Below, one piece after another: positions 6,927-13,876 of a stretch of 18,943 nt of DNA (positions are counted from its first letter, which is position 1; the number at the start of each line of letters is the position of its first letter). The position numbers and the translations under genes were made by a program. Source of the stretch: an uncultured Collinsella sp. (GTDB lineage: Bacteria > Actinomycetota > Coriobacteriia > Coriobacteriales > Coriobacteriaceae); assembly GCA_900552395.1 (NCBI GenBank), contig URZJ01000012.1, forward strand, positions 1 to 18,943, given 5' to 3'. The notes below the pieces were generated by a model, which searched no databases, was not told the origin of the DNA, and worked only from the letters and a program-made list of their open reading frames with translations.

Positions 6927-7123
6927 GGATTTCGCTTTCGACGGGATGGTCTCTTCTGGAACTAGAGTATATCGTTTGCCGGCGTCGGCGATCATCGCGT
7001 GCGTGCGTGGCCCACATCCGCGCCCGAACGGTCACAAGGGTGCTTAAGGCCGACTTAATCACCCACGCTTGTTGTGTGTGGCGTGCGTCGCCTCGGGCAT
7101 AATGGAGCGCGAGAGGAGCACGC
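6927..7123. promoter_or_regulatory. Divergent intergenic region, carboxypeptidase / vanR-like
   Basis: For the minus-strand gene, a good -10, TATACT, lies at 6971-6966 on the minus strand, about 40 bases before the GTG start; no clear -35 accompanies it. For the plus strand, CATAAT (7098-7103) is a good -10 with only GT-rich sequence at the -35 position. That would fit a promoter needing an activator such as the VanR-like protein. GAGAGGAG (7111-7118) is the ribosome site of the regulator gene. Confidence 0.4.
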
Positions 7124-7819
7124 ATGAACGAGCGCATTTTGGTAGTTGATGACGAGAAGGCCATCGCCGACTTGGTTGGTATCTACCTTACAAAAGAGGG
7201 CTTTGATGTCCAGATTGCCTATAGCGGGGCCGATGCTGCCAAGGCAATCCTGGAGCAGGGGTTCGATCTGGCACTGTTGGATGTCATGCTGCCCGATATC
7301 GATGGCTTTGAGCTACTGCGTACGATCCGTTCCAGCCATACCTATCCCGTGATCATGCTGACGGCGCGCGATGCCCAGCAAGACAAGATCGAGGGCCTTT
7401 CGCTTGGCGCGGACGATTACGTGGTTAAGCCGTTCCGTCCGCTGGAGCTTATCGCGCGCGTGCACGCTCAGCTTCGCCGCTACACCAGCTACGGTAGCCG
7501 CTCGCAGGCGGCCGAGTCGCCGACCATCCAGCTCGACGGCCTGGAGATCAACCGCGATGCTCGTTCCGTAACGGTGGACGGTGCACCGGTGCGCCTCACG
7601 CCCATCGAGTATTCCATCTTGCTGTATCTGGTTGAGCATCGCGGCAGCGTGGTAGCCGTGGAGGATCTGTTCCGTGCGGTGTGGAACGAGGATTTTATGC
7701 CCGGCTCCAACAATACGGTGATGGTGCACATTCGCCACCTGCGCGAAAAGATTGGCGACGACGCTCAAAAGCCGCGCTTTATCAAAAACGTCTGGGGCGT
7801 CGGCTACATAATCGAATAG
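7124..7819 (+). CDS. VanR-like OmpR-family response regulator
   Basis: A 231-residue DNA-binding response regulator. The receiver domain (residues 1-115) has the acidic pair D9/D10, phospho-acceptor D53 in LLDVMLPDIDGFELL, switch T80 and K102 in VVKPFRP. A winged-helix C-terminal domain (about 130-230) follows with LTPIEYSILLYLVEHRGSVV and the recognition-helix region NNTVMVHIRHLREKIG. ATG 7124 follows GAGAGGAG by 5 bases. Within the OmpR family the pattern resembles VanR and related cell-wall regulators, a view supported by the VanS-like partner 25 bases downstream and the D,D-carboxypeptidase gene divergent to it. In Van systems VanR switches on genes for altered peptidoglycan precursors or D,D-peptidases. 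Here no vanHAX ligase genes are present, so I infer control of stem-peptide trimming rather than glycopeptide resistance. The receiver and winged-helix assignments are certain; the VanR naming is tentative. Confidence 0.92.
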   Translation: MNERILVVDDEKAIADLVGIYLTKEGFDVQIAYSGADAAKAILEQGFDLALLDVMLPDIDGFELLRTIRSSHTYPVIMLTARDAQQDKIEGLSLGADDYVVKPFRPLELIARVHAQLRRYTSYGSRSQAAESPTIQLDGLEINRDARSVTVDGAPVRLTPIEYSILLYLVEHRGSVVAVEDLFRAVWNEDFMPGSNNTVMVHIRHLREKIGDDAQKPRFIKNVWGVGYIIE

Positions 7820-7844
7820 CGCCTTTGATGGTGGGGAAGTGGAT

Positions 7845-9083
7845 ATGACAAAAGACGATAGGCAGGCATTCGAGGTGCCCGATCGACTCTTTGAATACGT
7901 ACGGGCAGTCGTCGACAACCGCGCGCTTGCGACGGTGCTGCTCTTTTTGCTGAGCCTGCTGCTGATTGGCATCGACAACATCGCCGGAATCTTAGCGGTG
8001 CTGCTTGTCGGCTTTTTGCTGATCGATCGATTCGAAATCGTGCGCCGTTGCGTGGTGATTGGCGGTGCCGCGTGGGCCATGACGTTGGCGATTGGCGCCA
8101 TGGCGCTCGGCGGCATCGAAGGGCCGGTGCTGTTCGATGCCGGCTTTGTATTCAACATGCTTGGCTTTGTGCTGGCGCTTGCCGTGTGCGTGCTGTTCTT
8201 TTGCGGCCGTGCTCTGTACTACCAGGGCTACGAGCGGGGCGAGCAGCATGCCGATTGTGTGCTGGCCGCTCGTATTCAAGATCGCCTGATCGATCACCCC
8301 AACACCTGGGACAACATTGACGGCGACTTCTTGGAGGTCGAGGGCGCCCTTAACCGCGTGCGTGACCGTGAGCGCAAGGTGCGGCAATCTCTGCGTGACG
8401 AGTCGCATCGCAAGGACGATCTGGTCACGTACTTGGCACATGACCTACGCACCCCGCTTGCCAGTGTGGTGGGCTATCTTTCGCTGCTGCAAGAGGCTCC
8501 TGAGCTGCCGGTTGAGCAACGTGCGCACTTTACGGGCGTGGCGCTCGACAAGGCGCACCGGCTCGATGCGCTCATCGAAGAGTTCTTCGATATCACGCGC
8601 TTTGACTTCTACGATATCGTGCTCACGCGCGGCTATGTTGATCTGGGGTTGCTGCTGGCTCAGGTAGCTGACGAGTTCTACCCCATCCTCAACGAGCAGC
8701 ATAAGGAAGCCCAAGTTGATATTCGCGAGGACCTGACGGTGCTCGTGGATGGCGACAAGATGGCTCGCGTGTTCAACAACATCATGAAAAACGCCGTCGC
8801 CTATAGCTATGAGGGCTCGACTATCACGATTGAGGCCAGACGCCGGGACGACGGCGGCGTGCGCGTGCGCTTTATCAATCAGGGCGATCCTATCCCTGCG
8901 GCTAAGCTCAAGGTGATCTTTGAGAAGTTCTATCGCCTGGATGCGGCGCGTGCGACCAATCGCGGTGGTGCCGGCCTGGGCCTTGCTATTGCCAAGGAGA
9001 TCATCGCGGCACACGGCGGTACCGTTGCATGTGAATCGACGCCCGAACACACGATATTCACCATCGAGCTGTCCGCCGCATAG
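7845..9083 (+). CDS. VanS-like sensor histidine kinase
   Basis: A 412-residue membrane histidine kinase, the likely phosphodonor of the regulator just upstream. The N-terminal third holds about four hydrophobic segments (residues 27-48, 50-60, 69-90 and 103-121) with very short loops, so there is almost no extracellular sensor. It may sense within the membrane. A cytoplasmic helical linker leads to the dimerisation domain with the phospho-acceptor H199 in YLAHDLRTPLASVVGYL. The ATPase domain shows the N box (RVFNNIMKNAVAYS, 308-321), a G1 box of the VanS kind (NQGDPI, in place of the usual DxGxG), an F box (FEKFYRLD) and a G2 box (RGGAGLGLAI). I chose ATG 7845 over GTG 7839 because GGGGAAG (7833-7839) is well placed only for the former. 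The gene follows the regulator by 25 bases, giving a two-gene operon. Confidence 0.92.
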   Translation: MTKDDRQAFEVPDRLFEYVRAVVDNRALATVLLFLLSLLLIGIDNIAGILAVLLVGFLLIDRFEIVRRCVVIGGAAWAMTLAIGAMALGGIEGPVLFDAGFVFNMLGFVLALAVCVLFFCGRALYYQGYERGEQHADCVLAARIQDRLIDHPNTWDNIDGDFLEVEGALNRVRDRERKVRQSLRDESHRKDDLVTYLAHDLRTPLASVVGYLSLLQEAPELPVEQRAHFTGVALDKAHRLDALIEEFFDITRFDFYDIVLTRGYVDLGLLLAQVADEFYPILNEQHKEAQVDIREDLTVLVDGDKMARVFNNIMKNAVAYSYEGSTITIEARRRDDGGVRVRFINQGDPIPAAKLKVIFEKFYRLDAARATNRGGAGLGLAIAKEIIAAHGGTVACESTPEHTIFTIELSAA

Positions 9084-9104
9084 CCAGCGTGCCCTTACAA
9101 ACAC

Positions 9105-9178
9105 TTGACAATGTGCTCACGTGCGTATGAGCCGCGATTCCTACTATCGATACTGCTGAATTGATATCGATATGGAGG
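9105..9178 (+). promoter_or_regulatory. Regulatory region before pstB with two 8-bp palindromes spaced 20 bp
   Basis: A perfect -35, TTGACA (9105-9110), has only TATGAG (9126-9131, 15-base spacer) as a nearby -10; TACTAT (9142-9147) lies further on. The palindrome TATCGATA occurs twice, at 9145-9152 and 9165-9172. The two copies are exactly 20 bases apart, on the same DNA face, and the second abuts the ribosome site GGAGG (9174-9178). A regulator bound to both could block transcription and mask translation. Confidence 0.4.
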
Positions 9179-9186
9179 TATGCGGT

Positions 9187-10046
9187 ATGACGGCTGCTGC
9201 GGCTGTGGAGCCCACGGAGCTTGAAGAACTCATGGAAGCGCAGGCCGAGGCCGCGCATGAGCGCGAGGTTGGGGATGCGACTCGCCCCACGGCAGAGGAT
9301 CTTGCCGCCTCTCCGACGCGCATCGACGTCGAGGGCCTCGACCTGTTCTATGGCGACCACCATGCGCTCAAGGACGTGAATATCAAGATCCGCGACAAGC
9401 AGATCACCTCGTTCATCGGGCCTTCGGGCTGCGGAAAGTCCACGTTGCTGCGCTGCTTTAACCGCATGAACGACGGCATCAAGGATTGCCGCATCGAGGG
9501 CAAGATTGCGCTCGATGGTCAAGATATCCTGGGCGATTGCGCCAGCGCGTGGGCATGGTGTTCCAACGCCCCAACCCGTTTCCCATGAGCATCTACGACA
9601 ACGTCGCCTACGGTCCTCGCGGTATGGGTGTGCGCGACCGCGCCGTGCTCGATGAGCTGGTCGAGGACTCCCTGCGTCGCGCTGCCCTGTGGGACGAGGT
9701 CAAGGACAAGCTCAAAGAGTCGGGCCTGGGTCTTTCGGGTGGACAGCAGCAGCGCCTGTGCATCGCCCGCGCACTTGCCGTGCAGCCCGACATTCTGCTG
9801 ATGGACGAGCCGACCTCGGCACTCGACCCTGTGTCGACGTTGGTGGTGGAGCAGCTGGCCTGCGAGCTCAAGGAGATCTGCACGCTGGTGGTCGTGACGC
9901 ACAACATGCAGCAGGCCGCGCGTATTTCCGATTCGGTTGCGTTCTTTTTGCTGGGTGAGCTGGTGGAGTACGCGCCCACCGCGCAACTCTTCAAGAATCC
10001 GTCCGATCCGCGCACCGCGGATTATTTGACGGGGCGTTTTGGCTGA
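9187..10046 (+). pseudogene. pstB: Phosphate ABC transporter ATP-binding protein PstB, frameshifted
   Basis: PstB is the ATPase that powers high-affinity phosphate import with PstS, PstC and PstA. Start ATG 9187 follows GGAGG by 8 bases. The first frame gives a non-conserved, Ala/Glu-rich extension of about 50 residues, then the ABC domain with Walker A (GPSGCGKST) and the Pst-specific LLRCFNRMNDGIKDCRIEG. After GQDILGD the frame goes wrong. From TTG 9537 the protein resumes two bases over as LRQRVGMVFQRPNPFPMSIY (Q-loop), then signature LSGGQQQR, Walker B ILLMDEPTSALD and the H-loop THNM, ending at TGA 10044-10046. Compared with the family, about six residues (the usual G-D-x-x-D-V-x-x-LR stretch) plus one base are missing at 9535-9537, so it is a small deletion with frameshift. 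No pstS, pstC, pstA or phoU is nearby. An error in the sequence remains possible. Confidence 0.9.
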
Positions 10047-10110
10047 CGCTGTCTTTTACAGGTGCCTTTAGGGTTAAGATGCGGTCATATCGGCCGCAAA
10101 GGGGTTCAAC
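10047..10110 (+). promoter_or_regulatory. Leader between pstB and the PhoP-like gene
   Basis: A short AT-rich stretch with TTTACA (10055-10060) and TTTAGG (10067-10072), 12 bases apart, loosely resembling direct repeats in Pho-type operators. The ribosome site AAAGGGG (10098-10104) precedes ATG 10111. No convincing -10/-35 pair is visible, so the regulator may be co-transcribed with pstB. Confidence 0.25.
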
Positions 10111-10839
10111 ATGATCTATTACGTCGAGGACGATGACAACATCAGGGATTTGACAGTCTACGCGCTGCGCAAGCAGGGAATCGAGGCCGAGGGCTTTTCG
10201 TGTGATGGCGAGTTTAAAGCTGCCGTGGCGCGACGGGTGCCCGATGCTGTGCTGCTCGATATCATGCTGCCCGACACCGATGGCTTGGCGATTATGCGTC
10301 GCCTGCGTGCCGATCGCCTGACGGCGACGGTGCCCATCATGATGCTTACCGCCAAGGACACCGAACTCGACAAGGTGATGGCGCTCGATGGCGGTGCCGA
10401 CGATTATCTGACTAAGCCGTTTTCGCTCATGGAGCTTGCGAGCCGCTGCCGCGCACTGCTGCGTCGCGGCGGCATGGTCAAGCAGGCGAGCGATGTGCTC
10501 AGCGTGGGCGACATCGTGCTTTCGCCCAGCCATCGCGAGGTGACCGTTGCCGGCGAGCCGCTTAAGCTCACCCTGCGCGAGTTCGACCTGCTCGAGTACC
10601 TCATGCGCAAGCCCGGCGTGGTCTTTACCCGCGAGTCGTTGCTGCAGAGCGTGTGGGGCTGGGACTTCGACGGCGGTTCGCGCACCGTTGACGTGCACGT
10701 GCAGACGCTTCGCCAAAAACTGGGCGAGCATGCCAGCGCCATCGAGACCGTGCGCGGCGTGGGTTATCGCCTGGCCGAGCCTTCTGCCGGTGATGGTGCC
10801 GAAGGCGACGACACCGCGGCCACCGCATCGGAGGGGTAA
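10111..10839 (+). CDS. PhoP/PhoB-like OmpR-family response regulator
   Basis: A 242-residue transcription regulator. The receiver domain shows acidic residues E6/D7, phospho-acceptor D50 in VLLDIMLPDTDGLAIM, T80 in IMMLTAKD and K102 in LTKPFSL. The winged-helix domain (about 130-226) includes LTLREFDLLEYLMRKPGVVF and the recognition region GGSRTVDVHVQTLRQKLGE, then RGVGYRLAEP. The last 16 residues are a low-complexity Asp/Ala/Thr tail (GDGAEGDDTAATASEG) outside the fold. Start ATG 10111 follows AAAGGGG by 6 bases. The gene ends 3 bases before its partner kinase and begins 64 bases after the pstB remnant. Position beside pstB and the pattern of both partners point to phosphate-starvation control (PhoP/PhoR or PhoB/PhoR); the ligand assignment is inferred from context. 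The receiver and winged-helix domains are certain. Confidence 0.92.
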   Translation: MIYYVEDDDNIRDLTVYALRKQGIEAEGFSCDGEFKAAVARRVPDAVLLDIMLPDTDGLAIMRRLRADRLTATVPIMMLTAKDTELDKVMALDGGADDYLTKPFSLMELASRCRALLRRGGMVKQASDVLSVGDIVLSPSHREVTVAGEPLKLTLREFDLLEYLMRKPGVVFTRESLLQSVWGWDFDGGSRTVDVHVQTLRQKLGEHASAIETVRGVGYRLAEPSAGDGAEGDDTAATASEG

Positions 10840-10842
10840 CCC

Positions 10843-12267
10843 GTGGTCTTCGCCCCCCAGGGAAAACATACGCTGTCGCACCGCGTTTTTGTGACGATCT
10901 TTGTCTGCGCCATGGCGGTTATCGTGGCGTTTACGGTGCTGGGTGCGTTCTTTGTGCAAAACACTTTGGCGGATGCCACGAGTGCCAATCTGGCGCAGGA
11001 AACTGAGCTCATTGCTGCCGCCCTCGACGAGCAGCAGGAGCCCATTCCGTTCTTGCGAAGCCTCGATCGCGAGGATCTTCGTATCACGCTGATCAATAAG
11101 GACGGATCTGTTGCCTACGACAACGAGGCGTCGCCTTCCACACTGCCCAACCATGGCGATCGCCCCGAGGTCATCGAGGCCTTTGAGAGTGGTTCGGGTT
11201 CCGCGGAGCGCGCAAGCTCTACACTCGACGAGATTATGCTGTATCGCGCCGTCGCCCTTGATAACGGCCAGGTCGTTCGCTTGGCGCAGGCCCAGCCTGG
11301 CGTTGCGGCGATTTTGCTGTCGATGCTGGCGCCGATGCTGCTTATCGCAGCAGCGGGTGCAGTACTCTCGTTTTTTATGGCGCGCCGTGAGTCCCGTGCC
11401 ATCATCGCGCCGTTGCAAGAGGTGGATTTGGATCACCCACGCCGTAGCTATGAGCACGCCTATGCCGAGATGGTCCCCATGCTTGAGCGTATCGAGTCGC
11501 AGCGCCAGGAACTCAAGCGCCAAATGGCGGTGCTAGCGGACAACGACCGTATGCGCCGCGAGTTCACGGCGAATATCACCCATGAGCTCAAGACGCCGCT
11601 TACGGCGATTTCGGGCTATGCCGAGCTCATCGCAAATGGCATGGTCGAGGGCGAGGACGACCTGCGCAACTTTGGCGGTCGCATCTATCGTGAGGCGGGC
11701 CGCTTGGCAGCGCTTGTCAACGACATCCTTACGCTGTCTAACTTGGACGAGGCCGAACGTGCAACTGAAGGCGAGGCAGTGCCCATTGGGTCCACGGAGC
11801 CTATTGAGCTCTCGCGTGCGATCTACGCGGTTGAGCAGCGTCTTGAACAGGTTGCCCGTCAGGCGAATGTGACGATAAGTCATGAGACCAAGCCTGTGGT
11901 CATCGAAGGCGTTTCGCGCTTGGTCGACGAGCTCATCTATAATCTGGCAAGCAACGCCATCCGCTACAATCGGCCCGGCGGTACGGTTACGCTGCAGTGC
12001 GGCACCAACGACGAAGGCCATCCGTTCCTCGCTGTCGCCGACACGGGAATCGGTATCGCGCCTGAAGAACAGGGCAAGGTATTTGAGCGGTTCTATCGCG
12101 TGGACAAGAGTAGGTCCAAGGCACGCGGCGGAACCGGCCTGGGGCTTGCCATTGTCAAGCATGCGGCCCTGTATCATCACGCCACGCTTGATCTGTCGAG
12201 CGAGTTGGGCGTGGGAACCACCATTACGGTGACGTTTCCCATACAGCAGGACGAGCCATTCGCATAG
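10843..12267 (+). CDS. PhoR-like sensor histidine kinase
   Basis: A 474-residue membrane kinase, partner of the regulator 3 bases upstream. It starts at GTG 10843 with GAGGGG (10831-10836) 6 bases before, overlapping the upstream stop region, which implies translational coupling. The first transmembrane helix is at about 14-37, an extracytoplasmic domain of about 115 residues follows (38-153), and the second transmembrane helix is at about 154-179. A linker leads to the dimerisation domain with H247 in ANITHELKTPLTAISGYAEL. The ATPase domain has the N box (DELIYNLASNAIRYN), G1 (DTGIGI, 400-405), F box (FERFYRVDKSRS) and G2 (RGGTGLGLAIVKH). The KSRSK.GGTGLGLAIVKH pattern is typical of PhoR kinases, although no PAS domain is evident between membrane and kinase core. 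It ends at TAG, followed by a hairpin. The phosphate role is inferred. Confidence 0.92.
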   Translation: MVFAPQGKHTLSHRVFVTIFVCAMAVIVAFTVLGAFFVQNTLADATSANLAQETELIAAALDEQQEPIPFLRSLDREDLRITLINKDGSVAYDNEASPSTLPNHGDRPEVIEAFESGSGSAERASSTLDEIMLYRAVALDNGQVVRLAQAQPGVAAILLSMLAPMLLIAAAGAVLSFFMARRESRAIIAPLQEVDLDHPRRSYEHAYAEMVPMLERIESQRQELKRQMAVLADNDRMRREFTANITHELKTPLTAISGYAELIANGMVEGEDDLRNFGGRIYREAGRLAALVNDILTLSNLDEAERATEGEAVPIGSTEPIELSRAIYAVEQRLEQVARQANVTISHETKPVVIEGVSRLVDELIYNLASNAIRYNRPGGTVTLQCGTNDEGHPFLAVADTGIGIAPEEQGKVFERFYRVDKSRSKARGGTGLGLAIVKHAALYHHATLDLSSELGVGTTITVTFPIQQDEPFA

Positions 12268-12292
12268 CGATACAACACAGATATTGATGTAG

Positions 12293-12321
12293 ACGCCGCA
12301 TTTGACTTTCGGGTGCGGCGT
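12293..12321 (+). terminator. Hairpin behind the PhoR-like gene, probable terminator
   Basis: ACGCCGCA (12293-12300) pairs with TGCGGCGT (12314-12321) over 8 bp with a 13-base loop. The tail, TGTTGTGCAATTTTA, is only moderately T-rich, so termination may be inefficient. Confidence 0.55.
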
Positions 12322-12353
12322 TGTTGTGCAATTTTACGATTGCTTCCGACATT

Positions 12354-12415
12354 TTTACAGGAGAGCCTGTTTCTTATGTATAGAGTTTGGTCTCGGTAAA
12401 AAGATGCGATAACAT
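12354..12415 (+). promoter_or_regulatory. Promoters of the cps trio
   Basis: The better candidate is TTGGTC (12387-12392), a 17-base spacer and TAACAT (12410-12415), leaving a leader of about 40 bases. A second candidate, TTTACA (12354-12359), 17 bases and TGTATA (12377-12382), lies upstream. It overlaps a small inverted repeat, ACAGGagagCCTGT. Confidence 0.5.
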
Positions 12416-12462
12416 ACGGACAGTTTTGTCAATCCGAACTGGGGAAATGAAAGGCAAGCTGC

Positions 12463-13119
12463 ATGACCCTTCTCGAACTGTTCCAGCTGCTGAAGAAGCA
12501 CCTCAAGCTGGTCATCACCCTTCCGGTGGTCTGCGCGATCGCCATGGGCATCGTGTCCTTCGTTGCGATGGACAACACCTATACCGCGACGACGAGCATG
12601 TACATTCTCGCCAAGACCGACGATAGCGGTCAGATGAGCTACAACGATCTCTCGGCGAGCCAGATGCTTTCCAACGATATCGCCACGCTGCTGGATAGCG
12701 ATAGCGTTAAGAGCGGCGCCGCCAAAGAACTGGGCCTCACCGATTTGGATGACTACAAGGTGTCTGTTTCCTCCGAGACCACCACGCGTGTCATTACGCT
12801 TTCGGTTACCGGCACCGATGCCAAGGAGACGGCTGAGGTCGCAAAGGCCATTGCCAGCTCGGTGAGTACGGTCGCTCAGAACGTCGGCGCTGCCCAGAGC
12901 ATCAACGTTATCGACGAGGCTAAGACCCCCGAAGCCCCCAGCGGCCCCAAGCGCACGCTGTATATTGCCGTCGCGTTCCTCGCCGGTATCTTTATCGCAG
13001 TTGCCTATGTCGTTTTGGCGGACATGCTCAATACCCGCATCCGCGGTGCCGAAGAGGCAGAAGAGCTCCTGGGTATTCCCGTTGTTGGCCGAATTCCGGC
13101 TATGAAAGGTGGTAAATAG
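12463..13119 (+). CDS. Capsule/exopolysaccharide chain-length and kinase-adaptor protein (CpsC/Wzz type)
   Basis: A 218-residue membrane protein of the polysaccharide co-polymerase family. In Gram-positive bacteria it sets polymer chain length and activates a separate cytoplasmic tyrosine kinase. The Wzz layout is clear. A short cytoplasmic N-terminus (MTLLELFQLLKKHLKL) and TM1 at about 16-35 lead to an extracellular domain of about 125 residues, containing YTATTSMYIL and ITLSVTGTDAKETAEVA. Then come a Pro-rich stretch (TPEAPSGPKR, 155-164) just before TM2 (165-186) and a cytoplasmic tail with the NTRIRGAEEAEELLGIPVVGRIP motif that docks and stimulates the kinase. The start ATG 12463 is preceded by GAAAGG. 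The kinase gene begins 2 bases after its stop. The extracellular part is shorter than in Proteobacterial Wzz proteins, as usual for CpsC-type members. Confidence 0.93.
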   Translation: MTLLELFQLLKKHLKLVITLPVVCAIAMGIVSFVAMDNTYTATTSMYILAKTDDSGQMSYNDLSASQMLSNDIATLLDSDSVKSGAAKELGLTDLDDYKVSVSSETTTRVITLSVTGTDAKETAEVAKAIASSVSTVAQNVGAAQSINVIDEAKTPEAPSGPKRTLYIAVAFLAGIFIAVAYVVLADMLNTRIRGAEEAEELLGIPVVGRIPAMKGGK

Positions 13120-13121
13120 GC

Positions 13122-13859
13122 ATGGCTAAGGCAAAGAACACCGATAAGCTCGTTGTACAGAATGCCGCCAAGACCCTTCTGGCCAACATCCGCTTTGCGA
13201 GCGTGGATGACCCCATTCGCACCATCACCGTTACCTCCTCGATTCCCAACGAGGGCAAGTCTACGGTTTCCATTAACCTTGCTCAGGCAATCGCCACGAG
13301 CGGCAAGTCCGTGCTCCTGGTCGAGGCCGATATGCGCCGCAGGTCCCTTTCCGATATGCTCGGCGTTCGTTCGCGCGGCGGACTCTATGCGGTCCTTTCC
13401 GAGCAGATCTCCATTGACCAGGCAATTGTCGAGACGGGTCAGAAGAACTTCTACTTCCTCGATGCCGAGCCGCACATTCCAAATCCTGCCGACATCATCG
13501 TCTCCCATCGCTTTGCCAAGCTGGTAAAGGCACTGTCCGCCAAGTTCCAGTACGTCATCTTCGATGCTCCTCCGGTCGGCACCTTCATCGATGCTGCCGA
13601 GATTGCCAGCTTGACTGACGGCGCGCTGTTCGTGGTGCGCGAGGACTTTACCAAGCGCGAAGAGGCGCTCAACGCTATCGCCCAGCTTAAGAAGTCCGAG
13701 AAGGTCAAGCTCATCGGTACCGTCATGAATTACTGTGAGACCGAGACCAGCGAGTACTACTATTCTTACTACACCAAGGACGGTAAGAAGGTTAAGAAGG
13801 GCTCCGACGATCAGGGCACTTCCAAAAAGGGCATCTTCACCAACCGAGCAAACGTTTAG
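13122..13859 (+). CDS. BY-type tyrosine kinase of capsule synthesis (CpsD/Wze type)
   Basis: A 245-residue cytoplasmic kinase of the P-loop bacterial tyrosine kinase family. It lacks its own membrane segment and so depends on the adaptor encoded 2 bases upstream. Walker A is in SSIPNEGKSTVSIN (39-52), Walker A' is LLVEADMRR (65-73), and Walker B is YVIFDAPPVG (144-153). The C-terminal autophosphorylation cluster is EYYYSYY (211-217), five tyrosines in six consecutive positions after the glutamate. A Lys/Gly-rich tail of 28 residues follows, longer than the few residues usual behind the cluster. ATG 13122 follows AAAGGTGG. Cycles of phosphorylation by this enzyme and dephosphorylation by the phosphatase encoded next regulate polymer assembly and export. 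The family assignment is certain; the polymer is unknown. Confidence 0.95.
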   Translation: MAKAKNTDKLVVQNAAKTLLANIRFASVDDPIRTITVTSSIPNEGKSTVSINLAQAIATSGKSVLLVEADMRRRSLSDMLGVRSRGGLYAVLSEQISIDQAIVETGQKNFYFLDAEPHIPNPADIIVSHRFAKLVKALSAKFQYVIFDAPPVGTFIDAAEIASLTDGALFVVREDFTKREEALNAIAQLKKSEKVKLIGTVMNYCETETSEYYYSYYTKDGKKVKKGSDDQGTSKKGIFTNRANV

Positions 13860-13876
13860 TTGATTAAGGCTGACCT

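Noticed and set aside
7124..9083. Glycopeptide (vancomycin) resistance cluster
   Set aside because: Only a VanRS-like pair and a broken carboxypeptidase are present; vanH, ligase and vanX genes are absent.
9486..9640. Programmed ribosomal frameshift in pstB
   Set aside because: No slippery sequence or pseudoknot is evident, and conserved residues are missing at the junction, which points to a deletion rather than recoding.
9991..11523. 510-codon open frame on the minus strand opposite the PhoP/PhoR-like genes
   Set aside because: Shadow of the PhoP/PhoR genes, rich in His/Arg/Gln as expected for reversed GC-rich codons, with no recognisable domain.
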